64,000 nucleotides of DNA from Neolewinella aquimaris (GTDB lineage Bacteria; Bacteroidota; Bacteroidia; Chitinophagales; Saprospiraceae). The stretch is taken from NCBI RefSeq assembly GCF_014197245.1, contig NZ_JACIFF010000004.1, positions 191,548 through 255,547 of the forward strand, in the 5' to 3' direction. Positions 9,174-17,001 of the stretch are shown here, in pieces. The notes under the pieces are model-generated. The model was not told the DNA's origin, searched no databases, and was given only the letters and a program-made list of their open reading frames with translations. Within the stretch, counting starts at the first letter, position 1. Each line of letters starts with the position of its first letter. Position numbers and translations under genes: made by a program.

Positions 9174-10306
9174 TAGCGATCGACCGAACTGCCCAGTCGG
9201 GTATCCAGCGCGGTACGGCGATCGCCACGCACGATATTCAACTTAACCATTTCGCCGGGCTGATATTTCTCGAGCTCGAGGTACAGGTCAGAGTTGCTTC
9301 TGACGGGGTTGCCGTTGATGCCAACCAGCACGTCGCCCAGAATGACGCTGCCCCGGGCATCCCTGCTTAATCCCCTTAGGCCTGCTCCTGCGGCCCCGCC
9401 CCCTTCGTCTACGGTTACCACAATTAACCCTTCAATGCGGCTGTACTGCCGCAAGTCAGCACCCAGAACCGGGCGGCGCACCTCCCCGTAGCGGATCACG
9501 TCGTTGACCACGTAGCGGACCACGTCGACCGGAATGGAGAAGCCGATGCCCGCGGAGGCACCCGATGGACTGTAGATCGAAGTATTGACCCCAATAAGCT
9601 GCCCGCCGCTGTCGAGCAGCGGACCGCCGGAGTTGCCGGGATTGATGGCCGCATCCGTCTGAATGGCCCCCTTGATCGGTACGCCGGCCTGACTGCGGAT
9701 CTCGCGATCCAATGCCGAAACGATACCGGTGGTGAGGGTCTGGTCGAGGCCGAAGGGGTTGCCGATGGCGTAAACCGCCTGCCCGACGCGGATATTCTGG
9801 CTGCTGCCTACCTCGATGGGTTGCAACTCGGCGGCGGTGGCGTCGATCTTAAGCACGGCGAGGTCCTTTTCCTTCTCAAATCCAACGACCCGGGCGTTGT
9901 AGGTCTTGCCGTTGCTTAGGGTGACGGCGATGGAGCTGGTATTGGCACCATTGATCACGTGAAAGTTGGTGATCACGTGCCCCTGCCGGTCCCACACGAA
10001 GCCGGATCCCGAACCGCTCTCCACCTCCCCGTAGCTCCAGAATGACCTCCGCATGGCTTTGGTGGTAATGAAGCAAACCGACGGCGAAGCCCGCTCGAAC
10101 AGTCGGATGGTCCGCTCCTCCTCGGGAGTATAGATGGTGACAAGATCGTCGTTAGCCGACGCCGTTGCACTGGCCGCCCGGTTGGGAGCCGGCGACCGGG
10201 AAACTACGTCGATCATCTTCGGCGGGGCTTCCGTAGCGGGAAAGAAATAGCGCCCCGCGGCGAAGGCGGCTAGTACGATGAGGAAGGACAGCAGAAAGTT
10301 TTTCAC
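9173..10306 (-). CDS. HtrA/DegP-like periplasmic serine protease with PDZ domain
   Basis: A 377-residue S1C-family protease for envelope protein quality control. Residues 1-22 form a signal anchor or signal peptide. The protease domain (about 65-275) has an intact triad: His116 in TNFHVI, Asp148 in EKDLAVLKID and Ser226 in NPGNSGGPLLD. A single PDZ domain follows (about 285-370, with GDVLVGINGNPVRSNSDLYL). One PDZ and a possible uncleaved N-terminal anchor resemble DegS or actinobacterial HtrA more than two-PDZ DegP. It is divergent in function from the TonB receptor gene upstream on the same strand (62-base gap) and convergent with the nuclease gene, separated only by the repeat array. Confidence 0.9.
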   Translation of the reverse strand: MKNFLLSFLIVLAAFAAGRYFFPATEAPPKMIDVVSRSPAPNRAASATASANDDLVTIYTPEEERTIRLFERASPSVCFITTKAMRRSFWSYGEVESGSGSGFVWDRQGHVITNFHVINGANTSSIAVTLSNGKTYNARVVGFEKEKDLAVLKIDATAAELQPIEVGSSQNIRVGQAVYAIGNPFGLDQTLTTGIVSALDREIRSQAGVPIKGAIQTDAAINPGNSGGPLLDSGGQLIGVNTSIYSPSGASAGIGFSIPVDVVRYVVNDVIRYGEVRRPVLGADLRQYSRIEGLIVVTVDEGGGAAGAGLRGLSRDARGSVILGDVLVGINGNPVRSNSDLYLELEKYQPGEMVKLNIVRGDRRTALDTRLGSSVDR

Positions 10307-10368
10307 GGCAAAGAAGTTTACGGGAAAAACACAACGTATCCGACCGGCAATTGGGTGTTACTCAATCC

Positions 10369-12534
10369 CTAAAAATCCACCCCGAAGCTCAGCATGAAGT
10401 TGCGGCCGGCCTGGGGGTACATTCCCTGAAGGGTGGTCGGGGCCCCGTCGAAGCGGTAGCGGTAACTCCAGCCATTGGAACTGTAGAGCTGGTCGGTGAG
10501 GTTGCGTAGCAGGAAGGTGAGGCGGTAACGATCGTCGAGTGTGTAAGACAGCCGTAGATCGGTGTAGTAGTAGCCGTCGAGTTTACTTTCCTCGGCGCCA
10601 CTGTTGTCGACGTAGCGATCGCCGACGTACTTGGTCTGCAGGGATGCGCCAAATCCGTGACGGCGTACCGTGCGATCGTAGGCGAGTTCGAGTGCGCCGG
10701 TGAGGTCCGGACTGAAGCTGAGCGGGGCACCGTCGCGGGTTACTTCGAACTGGCCGAGGTATTCGAAATTGCCGTCGTAGTCGTCGAGGATCTCGGTGTA
10801 TTCCCCGATGCGATTGCGGCTGAGGGTCAGGTTACCGCCGAGGGTGAGGTAGTCGGTCAGTTTTACTCCACCCTGCAGTTCGACGCCGAGGCGGTAGCTC
10901 TCGGGGACGTTGGTGCGCACGTAGTCACCGACGTCGTTGAGGCGGCCGGTAAGGACGAGCTGGTCGCGGTACAGCATGTGGTAAAAATTGATGCCGTAGT
11001 TGGTGCGCTCGTTGGTGCGCGAAAAGCCGACTTCCGTGTTGTATAATTTTTCCGGCGTGGGCCGGGTATCGACGGGGTTGTCCGTGAAGTCGTTGCGGTT
11101 GGGTTCCCGCTGGGCGACACCAAAGCTGGCGTAGGCCCGGGTGCCGCGGGTGGGCTGGTAGACCAGGCCTGCCTTTGGGTTGAAGAAGGTGTGACTGGCC
11201 TCCTGGTCGAGCAGTTCGGCGTTGCGGTCTAGTCCAAGGAATTCATAGTTGACGTGCCGCAATTGCGCATCGGCGTAGAGGCTTACCCGATCGGTTACGG
11301 CATAGTTGGCACGCAGGTAGTTACTGAAATCGCGCTTGGTGGCGTCGTTCTCGTAGTAACGATCGCGGATTTCGGAATCGCCCGCACTGCGCGCCCAGAT
11401 GACCTCGCCGTAGTGGTCACCAAGGTATTCGTTAGCCGCACCGCCGAAGGTCACGTCCCACTTGTTCTGGCGGAAGCGCAGGCTATAGACCGTGCCGTAA
11501 AAGTGATTGTCGAGCCAGCGGCGGCGGATGAGGTCGCTCGCGTCGACGGCGGCGGTGATGCCGTAGTCGGACAGGGATTCATCGGCCTTGTACTGCTCGA
11601 AGTAGCCGAGTCCGCGGGTGTAGTGGCCGCTGACGGAAAGATCGAGCTGGCTCGTAAGGGCCTGGTTGTAGTGCAGCTGGTAGTGGTTCTGGCGGTAATT
11701 ATCAACTTCGTTGTCGTAGGGTTCGCCCTCCCTTTCGGTACCCACGGAGTTGTAGGTGCGGCCGAACGCGTCGATCTCCTCCTGGGTTACGCCGTTCCAG
11801 CTCTGGTAGGTAACCTCGTGGCCGCCGAAGGCGACGAAGCTGAAGATGGCGTCCTTCACCGTTTTGGATACGGCGGCGTAGTATCCGTCCAGATCGGCCG
11901 TGGCGCGGTCGACGTAGCCGTCGGAGTGGATTTTGGAGTAGCGCGCTTCTACCCCGAAGCCACCGTCGGTCTTACCGCGGTAACTGACTACGCCGCGGCG
12001 CGTGCCGAAACTTCCTACGCCGCCGTCGAGGCTCAGGCCGGGTTTGCCATTTCCGCGACCGGTAGTGAAGTTGATCGTAGCGCCGAAGGCGCCGGCCCCG
12101 TTGGTGCTGGTGCCCACGCCGCGCTGAATCTGGATCAAGTCGGCCGAGCTACTGAAGTCGGGCAGGTTAACCCAGTACACGCCCTGGCTTTCGGAATCGT
12201 TGTAGGGGATGCCGTTGATGGTGATGTTGGTGCGGGTGGGATCGCTGCCCCGAATCCAGATGCCGGTGTAGCCTACGCCGGTGCCGGCATCGGAATTGAC
12301 GACTACGGAGGGCGTCCACTTGAGTAAGTAGGGCGCGTCCTGGCCGACGTTGCGTAGGGTAATGTCCTTTTTCGTCAGGTCGACATAAGTGACTGGCGTT
12401 TCCTGGCGGGCGGAGGTTGCCGTGACCATGACGGGCAGTTCGATCTCGTAGATCGCATCGACCGTATCGACTACCTGGGCGGAAAGAGTGTGGAGAACGA
12501 GCACCAGCAGGGTGCTCAGCGATAGACGCTTCAT
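10369..12534 (-). CDS. TonB-dependent outer-membrane receptor, predicted thiamine/TPP importer
   Basis: A 721-residue outer-membrane receptor. A signal peptide (1-19) precedes a plug domain (about 35-155) with TATSARQETPVTYVDLTKKD, GIWIRGSDPTRTNITINGIP and the IQIQRGVGTSTNGAGAFG segment typical of TonB plugs. The rest forms the beta-barrel and ends in an aromatic strand, MLSFGVDF. No carboxypeptidase-like N-terminal extension is present, so it is not SusC-like. A TPP riboswitch directly precedes the ATG, which points to uptake of thiamine, its phosphates or precursors. THI-box-linked TonB receptors are known from Bacteroidota; the exact substrate here is inference. It lies upstream of the HtrA-like gene, which is probably independent. 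Confidence 0.9.
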   Translation of the reverse strand: MKRLSLSTLLVLVLHTLSAQVVDTVDAIYEIELPVMVTATSARQETPVTYVDLTKKDITLRNVGQDAPYLLKWTPSVVVNSDAGTGVGYTGIWIRGSDPTRTNITINGIPYNDSESQGVYWVNLPDFSSSADLIQIQRGVGTSTNGAGAFGATINFTTGRGNGKPGLSLDGGVGSFGTRRGVVSYRGKTDGGFGVEARYSKIHSDGYVDRATADLDGYYAAVSKTVKDAIFSFVAFGGHEVTYQSWNGVTQEEIDAFGRTYNSVGTEREGEPYDNEVDNYRQNHYQLHYNQALTSQLDLSVSGHYTRGLGYFEQYKADESLSDYGITAAVDASDLIRRRWLDNHFYGTVYSLRFRQNKWDVTFGGAANEYLGDHYGEVIWARSAGDSEIRDRYYENDATKRDFSNYLRANYAVTDRVSLYADAQLRHVNYEFLGLDRNAELLDQEASHTFFNPKAGLVYQPTRGTRAYASFGVAQREPNRNDFTDNPVDTRPTPEKLYNTEVGFSRTNERTNYGINFYHMLYRDQLVLTGRLNDVGDYVRTNVPESYRLGVELQGGVKLTDYLTLGGNLTLSRNRIGEYTEILDDYDGNFEYLGQFEVTRDGAPLSFSPDLTGALELAYDRTVRRHGFGASLQTKYVGDRYVDNSGAEESKLDGYYYTDLRLSYTLDDRYRLTFLLRNLTDQLYSSNGWSYRYRFDGAPTTLQGMYPQAGRNFMLSFGVDF

Positions 12535-12545
12535 GCGAAATGTTT

Positions 12546-12632
12546 TTCCCTTCCCGGCATTACCCGGGCAGGTTCCTTGAATGATTCAAAGGGTTTGATC
12601 TCAGCCGTCCCGGATTGGGACAGCACCCCGTT
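12546..12632 (-). promoter_or_regulatory. TPP riboswitch (THI-box) controlling the TonB receptor
   Basis: Read on the minus strand from 12632, the conserved TPP aptamer elements occur in order and spacing: GGGGTGCT, GGCTGAGA (CTGAGA at 12604-12599), AACCCTTTGA, GAACCTG (ACCTG at 12573-12569), GGGTAATGCC (TAATGCC at 12562-12556) and GGGAAGGGA. The aptamer ends about 11 bases before the receptor ATG (12534), with no room for a separate terminator. Control is therefore more likely by blocking translation initiation than by transcription termination. Confidence 0.92.
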
Positions 12633-12639
12633 GTCGGCG

Positions 12640-12647
12640 CAAAGGTA
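12640..12647 (-). promoter_or_regulatory. Promoter -7 box of the riboswitch-receptor transcript
   Basis: TACCTTTG, an exact TAnnTTTG match, placed so that transcription would start almost exactly at the 5' end of the TPP aptamer. No clear -33 TTG. Confidence 0.55.
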
Positions 12648-12746
12648 AAATTATTTTCGTTTGCTGCCTGGGTAGTGTGGCTTCCGGTACGTGATTTTGT
12701 GAACCGCAGATCACGCTGATTAGTCGCAGATTTTATCGCAGATGCA

Positions 12747-12795
12747 CGGTTCGTGGCGTCCCGCCGCGGCATCGGTTCGTGGCGTCCCGCCGCGG
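12747..12795. repeat. Two direct copies of a 23-bp GC-rich repeat
   Basis: Identical copies at 12747-12769 and 12773-12795, separated by CAT. Each begins CGGTTCGTGGCGTCCC and contains the small inverted repeat GGCG/CGCC. It looks like a second family of REP-like elements. Confidence 0.7.
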
Positions 12796-12863
12796 TCATC
12801 ATCGAAGTGGAGTGGCAAAATCTTGATGATACGGCGGAGTGAGGTAAGATATGTGCTTACCAG

Positions 12864-12992
12864 CCCCGGCAAGATGCCGGGAACCACTATCCCCCGGCAA
12901 GATGCCGGGAACCACTATCACCCCGGCAAGATGCCGGGAACCACCATCCCCCGGCAAGATGCCGGGAACCGATTAGGCAAGATGCCGCGAGC
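12864..12992. repeat. Tandem 28-29-bp palindromic repeats upstream of the hexosaminidase
   Basis: Four close copies start at 12864, 12892, 12921 and 12949. Each holds the perfect hairpin CCCGGCA-AGA-TGCCGGG followed by AACCACTAT or a near variant. A fifth degenerate copy (GGCAAGATGCCGCGAGCC) starts at about 12976. The repeats end about 35 bases before the hexosaminidase -7 box. Confidence 0.8.
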
Positions 12993-13026
12993 CGCTACCC
13001 CCAAATCCTATTTCCCTCTGAACGAT

Positions 13027-13034
13027 TACATTTG
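13027..13034 (+). promoter_or_regulatory. Promoter -7 box of the GH20 gene
   Basis: TACATTTG, an exact TAnnTTTG match, 19 bases before the ATG at 13054. It supports that start over the in-frame ATG at 12742, whose extra 104 codons would translate the repeat arrays. Confidence 0.5.
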
Positions 13035-13053
13035 TTTTCCCATAAATCTTCGT

Positions 13054-14550
13054 ATGCGCACCCTAGTTTCCCTGCTTTTTCCGCTTTTGCTCTGCACCTG
13101 CGGCCCCGCCGACGCTCCCCCCCCGCCCGCGCAGGTTCCGGCCCTGTCCGAACTTCCCCTGATTCCGCTACCGGCCGAGATACGGGACGGCGAAGACGTC
13201 AGCTACTATAAAACGTACAAGGGCGAGATCACACCCAGCAGTAATACCGACATCGCCACCGCCCAGCAGTACCTGAGCGACCGGATGCCCAAACTCGTGC
13301 TGCCCCTCCAGTACAGCACCCGCGGTGGAATGGAAAACGGGGGCTACCGCATCGATTTTGAGGACGGCGAAATCCAAATCCTGGCCAGCGACCGCGAGGG
13401 CATGCTCAACGCCGTCAAAACCCTGGAACAGGTGCTGCATTTTTCGGGCGCGGACGCAGGAGCCGTGTACATCTCCGAAGGAAGCATAGAGGACCAACCC
13501 CGTTTTGCCTACCGCGGATACATGCTCGACGTGGCCCGTCATTTCTTTAACGTGGAAGAGGTAAAGGCGGTCATCGACCGCATTGCCGCCTACAAGATCA
13601 ACCACCTGCACCTGCACCTGAGCGACGATCAGGGCTGGCGCATCGAGATCAAATCCTGGCCGAAGCTCGCGGAGATTGGTGGGAAATCGGAAGTCGGCGG
13701 TACGCCGGGCGGCTACTACACCCAGGAGGACTACACCGACATCGTCGAATACGCCGACAGCCGGGGCATCACCATCGTGCCCGAGATCGACATGCCCGGA
13801 CACACCAACGCCGCCCTCTCGGCCTACCCCATCCTGAACGCTGACGGAAAGGCCACCGAACCCTATACGGGAACGGAAGTGGGCTTCAGCACCTTCGATA
13901 CCGACCAGGACTCGGTGTACATCATGATCGACGATGTCGTCCGTGAGATTGGTGCGCTCACCCCTGGTCCCTATTTCCACCTCGGCGGAGATGAGAGCGA
14001 CGCCACCGACCACGAGGATTACGTGAGGTTCGTCAACGAAGTACAGCAGATCATCACGCAAAACGGCAAGACGCCGATGGGCTGGGACGAGGTAGCCACT
14101 TCCTCGCTTGCCGAAAATACGGTCGTGCAACTGTGGGCCCACCCCGAGTATGCCGTAAAGGCCAAGGAGGCCGGCAACCCTGTGCTGATGAGCCCCGCCA
14201 CCCGCACTTACCTCGACATGCAGTACGACAGCAGCAGCCGCATCGGCCTGCACTGGGCCGCCTACATCGAAGTCGACTCGGCCTACCTCTGGGACCCCGC
14301 TGCCCTGGCACCGGGATTAACGGACAGCGACATCATGGGCGTGGAGGCTCCCCTCTGGGGGGAAACCATCCGCACGCTGGAAGACATCGACTACCTCACC
14401 TTCCCCCGCCTGCTCGCCCTGGCCGAGGTAGGATGGACGCCCCAGGACCGAAGGGAATGGGAGGATTTCAAGCGCCGACTCACCGCCCACCAGGAGTGGC
14501 TTAAAACACAGGGAATCGGAACCTACGCCACCCGGGTGCTGAAGGAGTAG
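13054..14550 (+). CDS. Beta-N-acetylhexosaminidase, GH20 family lipoprotein
   Basis: A 498-residue exo-hydrolase that removes terminal GlcNAc or GalNAc from glycans such as chitin oligosaccharides or peptidoglycan fragments. The N-terminus has a lipoprotein-like signal ending LLLCTC (Cys16; threonine before the cysteine is unusual). A GH20b-type alpha/beta domain spans about 25-145. The TIM barrel (about 150-480) includes RGYMLDVARHFF, INHLHLHLSDDQGWRIEI, the PEIDMPGH segment and the catalytic Asp313-Glu314 pair in HLGGDESD. The start at 13054 is chosen because it gives a signal sequence and sits behind a good -7 box; a longer in-frame start at 12742 would run through palindromic repeats. Confidence 0.93.
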   Translation: MRTLVSLLFPLLLCTCGPADAPPPPAQVPALSELPLIPLPAEIRDGEDVSYYKTYKGEITPSSNTDIATAQQYLSDRMPKLVLPLQYSTRGGMENGGYRIDFEDGEIQILASDREGMLNAVKTLEQVLHFSGADAGAVYISEGSIEDQPRFAYRGYMLDVARHFFNVEEVKAVIDRIAAYKINHLHLHLSDDQGWRIEIKSWPKLAEIGGKSEVGGTPGGYYTQEDYTDIVEYADSRGITIVPEIDMPGHTNAALSAYPILNADGKATEPYTGTEVGFSTFDTDQDSVYIMIDDVVREIGALTPGPYFHLGGDESDATDHEDYVRFVNEVQQIITQNGKTPMGWDEVATSSLAENTVVQLWAHPEYAVKAKEAGNPVLMSPATRTYLDMQYDSSSRIGLHWAAYIEVDSAYLWDPAALAPGLTDSDIMGVEAPLWGETIRTLEDIDYLTFPRLLALAEVGWTPQDRREWEDFKRRLTAHQEWLKTQGIGTYATRVLKE

Positions 14551-14581
14551 GCTGCTTTCCCGCTCGTTCGTATTTTGCAGC

Positions 14582-14607
14582 AGGGCGATTGAAGTCGCCG
14601 CTACTAC
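14582..14607. repeat. Single REP-like hairpin before the Gfo/Idh/MocA gene
   Basis: GGCGA and TCGCC arms around TTGAAG, followed by GCTACTA. On the reverse strand this reads GTAGCGGCGACTTCAATCGCC-like, the same layout as the units at 8945-9173. It lies immediately before the ATG at 14609. Confidence 0.45.
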
Positions 14608-14608
14608 T

Positions 14609-15916
14609 ATGAAACGACGCACCTTCCTACAGACCACCCCGGCCCTCTTTGCCCTTCCATTTTCACCGCTCCCGCGCGCCGCCGACCCCCGAACAGTAGC
14701 CCTGATCGGCTGTGGGTGGTACGGTAAGAGCGACCTGATGCGCCTGCTGCAGGTGGCCGAAGTGGAGGTGGTGGGCCTCTGTGATGTAGACGAACACATG
14801 CTCGATGAAGCCGAGCGACTGGTCAAGGAACGGCAGCCGGGAGCGCGACCCAAGCGATACGGTAATTATGAGACTATGCTGCGCGAGCAGCGCCCCGAAA
14901 TCGTGCTCATCGGCACCCCCGACCACTGGCACGCCCTGCCCGCCATCGCGGCCCTGGAAGCCGGGGCCCATGTGTACTTACAAAAGCCCGTCGGCGTGGA
15001 CATCCGCGAATGTGAGGCAGTGATGGATGCGGCCCGCAAGCACGGTCGGGTCGTACAAATCGGATTGCAACGGCGCAGCACCCCCCACCTCGTGCAGGCA
15101 AAACAGGACATTGTCGATGCGGGCATGCTGGGAAAGATCGGCCACGTAGAGGTCTGCTGCTACTACCATATGCGCGACACGGCGGTGCGGGAGGTGGAGG
15201 AAGTGCCGGACTTTTTCGATTACGACCGCTGGACCGGCCCCGCTCCCCTACTCCCCTACAGGGGGCTGCCCCACCGGCGGTGGCGCTCCTTCCAGGAATA
15301 CGGCAATGGCATTGTGGGGGACATGTGCGTCCATATGCTCGACATGACCCGCTGGATGCTCGGACTCGGCTGGCCGCAGGAAGTGTACAGCACCGGCGGA
15401 ATTTACGTGCAGACCCAGGCGGATGCGACGACCACTGACACCCAGCACGTGGTATTTGCCTACGAGGGGCTCGACTGCGTATGGCAACACCGCAGCTGGG
15501 GTGAGGCGGCGGACCCCGACTTCCCCTGGGCCATGACCCTCTACGGCGACCGGGGCACCCTCAAGGCCGACCCCCACAAATACGAGTTTACGCCCCTGCG
15601 GGGTGAGCCGGTCCGGGTGGAGGCCGTCTACGAGCGGGAGGAATTTCCGGAGGACGTGACGGAAAAAAACATCGAACTGCACACCGCTCCGGCCACCCGG
15701 GCGCACCTGACCGACTTCCTAAACGCCATCGATCACGGCGGCCGGCCGGTGGCGGATGTGGAGGAGGGAGTGATTTCTACCGCTTCCTGCATACTGGGGA
15801 ATCTGGCCTTGGTGGCGGGCCGGCCGTTGCGTTACGATCCGGTCACCAGAAAGATCACCGAGGGGTACGAAGATTTGCTGATGCGGACGTACCGGGCGCC
15901 GTACGTACATCCCTAG
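14609..15916 (+). CDS. Gfo/Idh/MocA-family oxidoreductase with Tat-like signal
   Basis: A 435-residue NAD(P)-dependent sugar or inositol dehydrogenase-type protein. The N-terminus MKRRTFLQTTPALFALPF carries a twin-arginine-like motif (RRTFLQ), suggesting folded export to the periplasm, as in many Bacteroidota members. The Rossmann fold begins VALIGCGWYGKSD (about 29-41). The family's EKP position reads YLQKPVG (about 128-134), and GTPDHWHALPAIAALEAG precedes it. The C-terminal alpha/beta domain includes GNGIVGDMCVHMLDMTRWML with the conserved Gly-Asp and His. Substrate is unknown. It is followed 21 bases later by the YbhN-like gene, which has its own -7 box. Confidence 0.88.
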   Translation: MKRRTFLQTTPALFALPFSPLPRAADPRTVALIGCGWYGKSDLMRLLQVAEVEVVGLCDVDEHMLDEAERLVKERQPGARPKRYGNYETMLREQRPEIVLIGTPDHWHALPAIAALEAGAHVYLQKPVGVDIRECEAVMDAARKHGRVVQIGLQRRSTPHLVQAKQDIVDAGMLGKIGHVEVCCYYHMRDTAVREVEEVPDFFDYDRWTGPAPLLPYRGLPHRRWRSFQEYGNGIVGDMCVHMLDMTRWMLGLGWPQEVYSTGGIYVQTQADATTTDTQHVVFAYEGLDCVWQHRSWGEAADPDFPWAMTLYGDRGTLKADPHKYEFTPLRGEPVRVEAVYEREEFPEDVTEKNIELHTAPATRAHLTDFLNAIDHGGRPVADVEEGVISTASCILGNLALVAGRPLRYDPVTRKITEGYEDLLMRTYRAPYVHP

Positions 15917-15924
15917 GGTGGGTA

Positions 15925-15932
15925 TATCTTCG
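15925..15932 (+). promoter_or_regulatory. Candidate -7 box of the YbhN-like gene
   Basis: TATCTTCG, separated from the ATG at 15938 by only five bases (CGCCC). If used, transcription would start at or next to the start codon. Confidence 0.4.
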
Positions 15933-15937
15933 CGCCC

Positions 15938-16990
15938 ATGTCGCAATCGGTCTCCAATACGCTTAAGTTCCTGGTCTTCGTAGGTCTCGGCTTCGGCATC
16001 CTCTATCTCGTGTACCGCAATCAGCAGGCGGCCTACGCGGCGGACTGTGCGCTGCGGGGCATAGCGGGCGACGAGTGCAGCCTGCTCGACAAGGTCCTGC
16101 GCGACTTCCGGGGGGCCAACTTCTGGTGGCTGGGCATGACCCTGATCGCTTTCTGCATCAGCAACGTAAGTCGGGCCCTGCGGTGGAACATGCTCCTGCG
16201 CACCCTGGGCAAAACCCCGCGCTTCATCAACGCCTTCCTCACCATCAACCTGGGCTACCTGGCTAATTTGGGGTTTCCCCGTTTCGGCGAGATCGTGCGG
16301 CCGGCGGCCATGGCGCGCTACGAAAACATTAAACTGGAACGGGTGGTCGGTACGGTCGTAGTGGATCGCATGGTCGACGTGGTCAGCCTGCTCGCCCTCA
16401 CCGGACTTACTCTGCTCATCGCCGGCGACCGGATCTGGGCGTGGGTCGACGAGAACGCCTCCATCAGCGACCGGCTGGCCGGTCTGGAGTGGCTACTGAC
16501 CAGTGCCGTGATCCTGGCCGTAGGTGGCCTCGCGCTGGCCTGGTTTCAACGTCGGCGCATTCTGGCAACGCGCCTGGGGGCAAAGGTGGTGACCATTATA
16601 CAAGGTTTTGGGGAGGGGATCCGGACCATTGCCACCGTTCAGCATCCGGGGCTGTTCGTGCTGTACAGCCTCAACATTTGGTTCATGTACTTCCTGATGA
16701 CCTACTTCGTATTCCTGTCGTTTGCACCGACGGCGGGGCTGGGGCCGGAAGCGGCGCTGACGACCTTTGTTTCGGGTGGCTGGGGCATCGTAGTCCCGAG
16801 CCCGGGGGGGATGGGCAGCTACCACTACATGGCGCAGAGTGCGCTGGGATTGTACGGCCTACCGGGGGAAGATGGCTTTAGCTGGGCCAATATTTCCTTT
16901 TTTTCCATCAATATTGGTTGTAACGTGTTAATTGGGTTGTTGGCGCTGTTGTTGCTGCCGCGTATCAACCGTTCGTATACCCCCTCATAA
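15938..16990 (+). CDS. YbhN/UPF0104-type integral membrane protein (LPG synthase TM-region family)
   Basis: A 350-residue inner-membrane protein with about seven or eight hydrophobic helices, beginning at FLVFVGLGFGILYLVY (residues 10-25). It belongs to the lysylphosphatidylglycerol synthase transmembrane-region family. The supporting segments are NVSRALRWNMLLRTLGK, NLGYLANLGFPRFGEIVRPA, GTVVVDRMVD and the C-terminal PSPGGMGSYHY. The family is thought to act on or move lipid-linked molecules; function here is unknown because the soluble synthase domain is absent. The site-2 protease gene follows after 11 bases, so the two are probably cotranscribed. Confidence 0.85.
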   Translation: MSQSVSNTLKFLVFVGLGFGILYLVYRNQQAAYAADCALRGIAGDECSLLDKVLRDFRGANFWWLGMTLIAFCISNVSRALRWNMLLRTLGKTPRFINAFLTINLGYLANLGFPRFGEIVRPAAMARYENIKLERVVGTVVVDRMVDVVSLLALTGLTLLIAGDRIWAWVDENASISDRLAGLEWLLTSAVILAVGGLALAWFQRRRILATRLGAKVVTIIQGFGEGIRTIATVQHPGLFVLYSLNIWFMYFLMTYFVFLSFAPTAGLGPEAALTTFVSGGWGIVVPSPGGMGSYHYMAQSALGLYGLPGEDGFSWANISFFSINIGCNVLIGLLALLLLPRINRSYTPS

Positions 16991-17001
16991 AACCAGACAG
17001 C

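Noticed and set aside
11254-12327. 357-codon plus-strand frame inside the TonB receptor gene
   Set aside because: Fully antisense to a clear TonB receptor and rich in Val/Gly/Ala, as expected of a shadow frame in GC-rich DNA.
12864-12992. CRISPR array with 28-bp repeats
   Set aside because: Units follow each other directly with no spacers.
12742-13053. In-frame 104-codon N-terminal extension of the GH20 hexosaminidase
   Set aside because: It would translate tandem palindromic repeats; the ATG at 13054 gives a signal sequence and follows a TACATTTG box.
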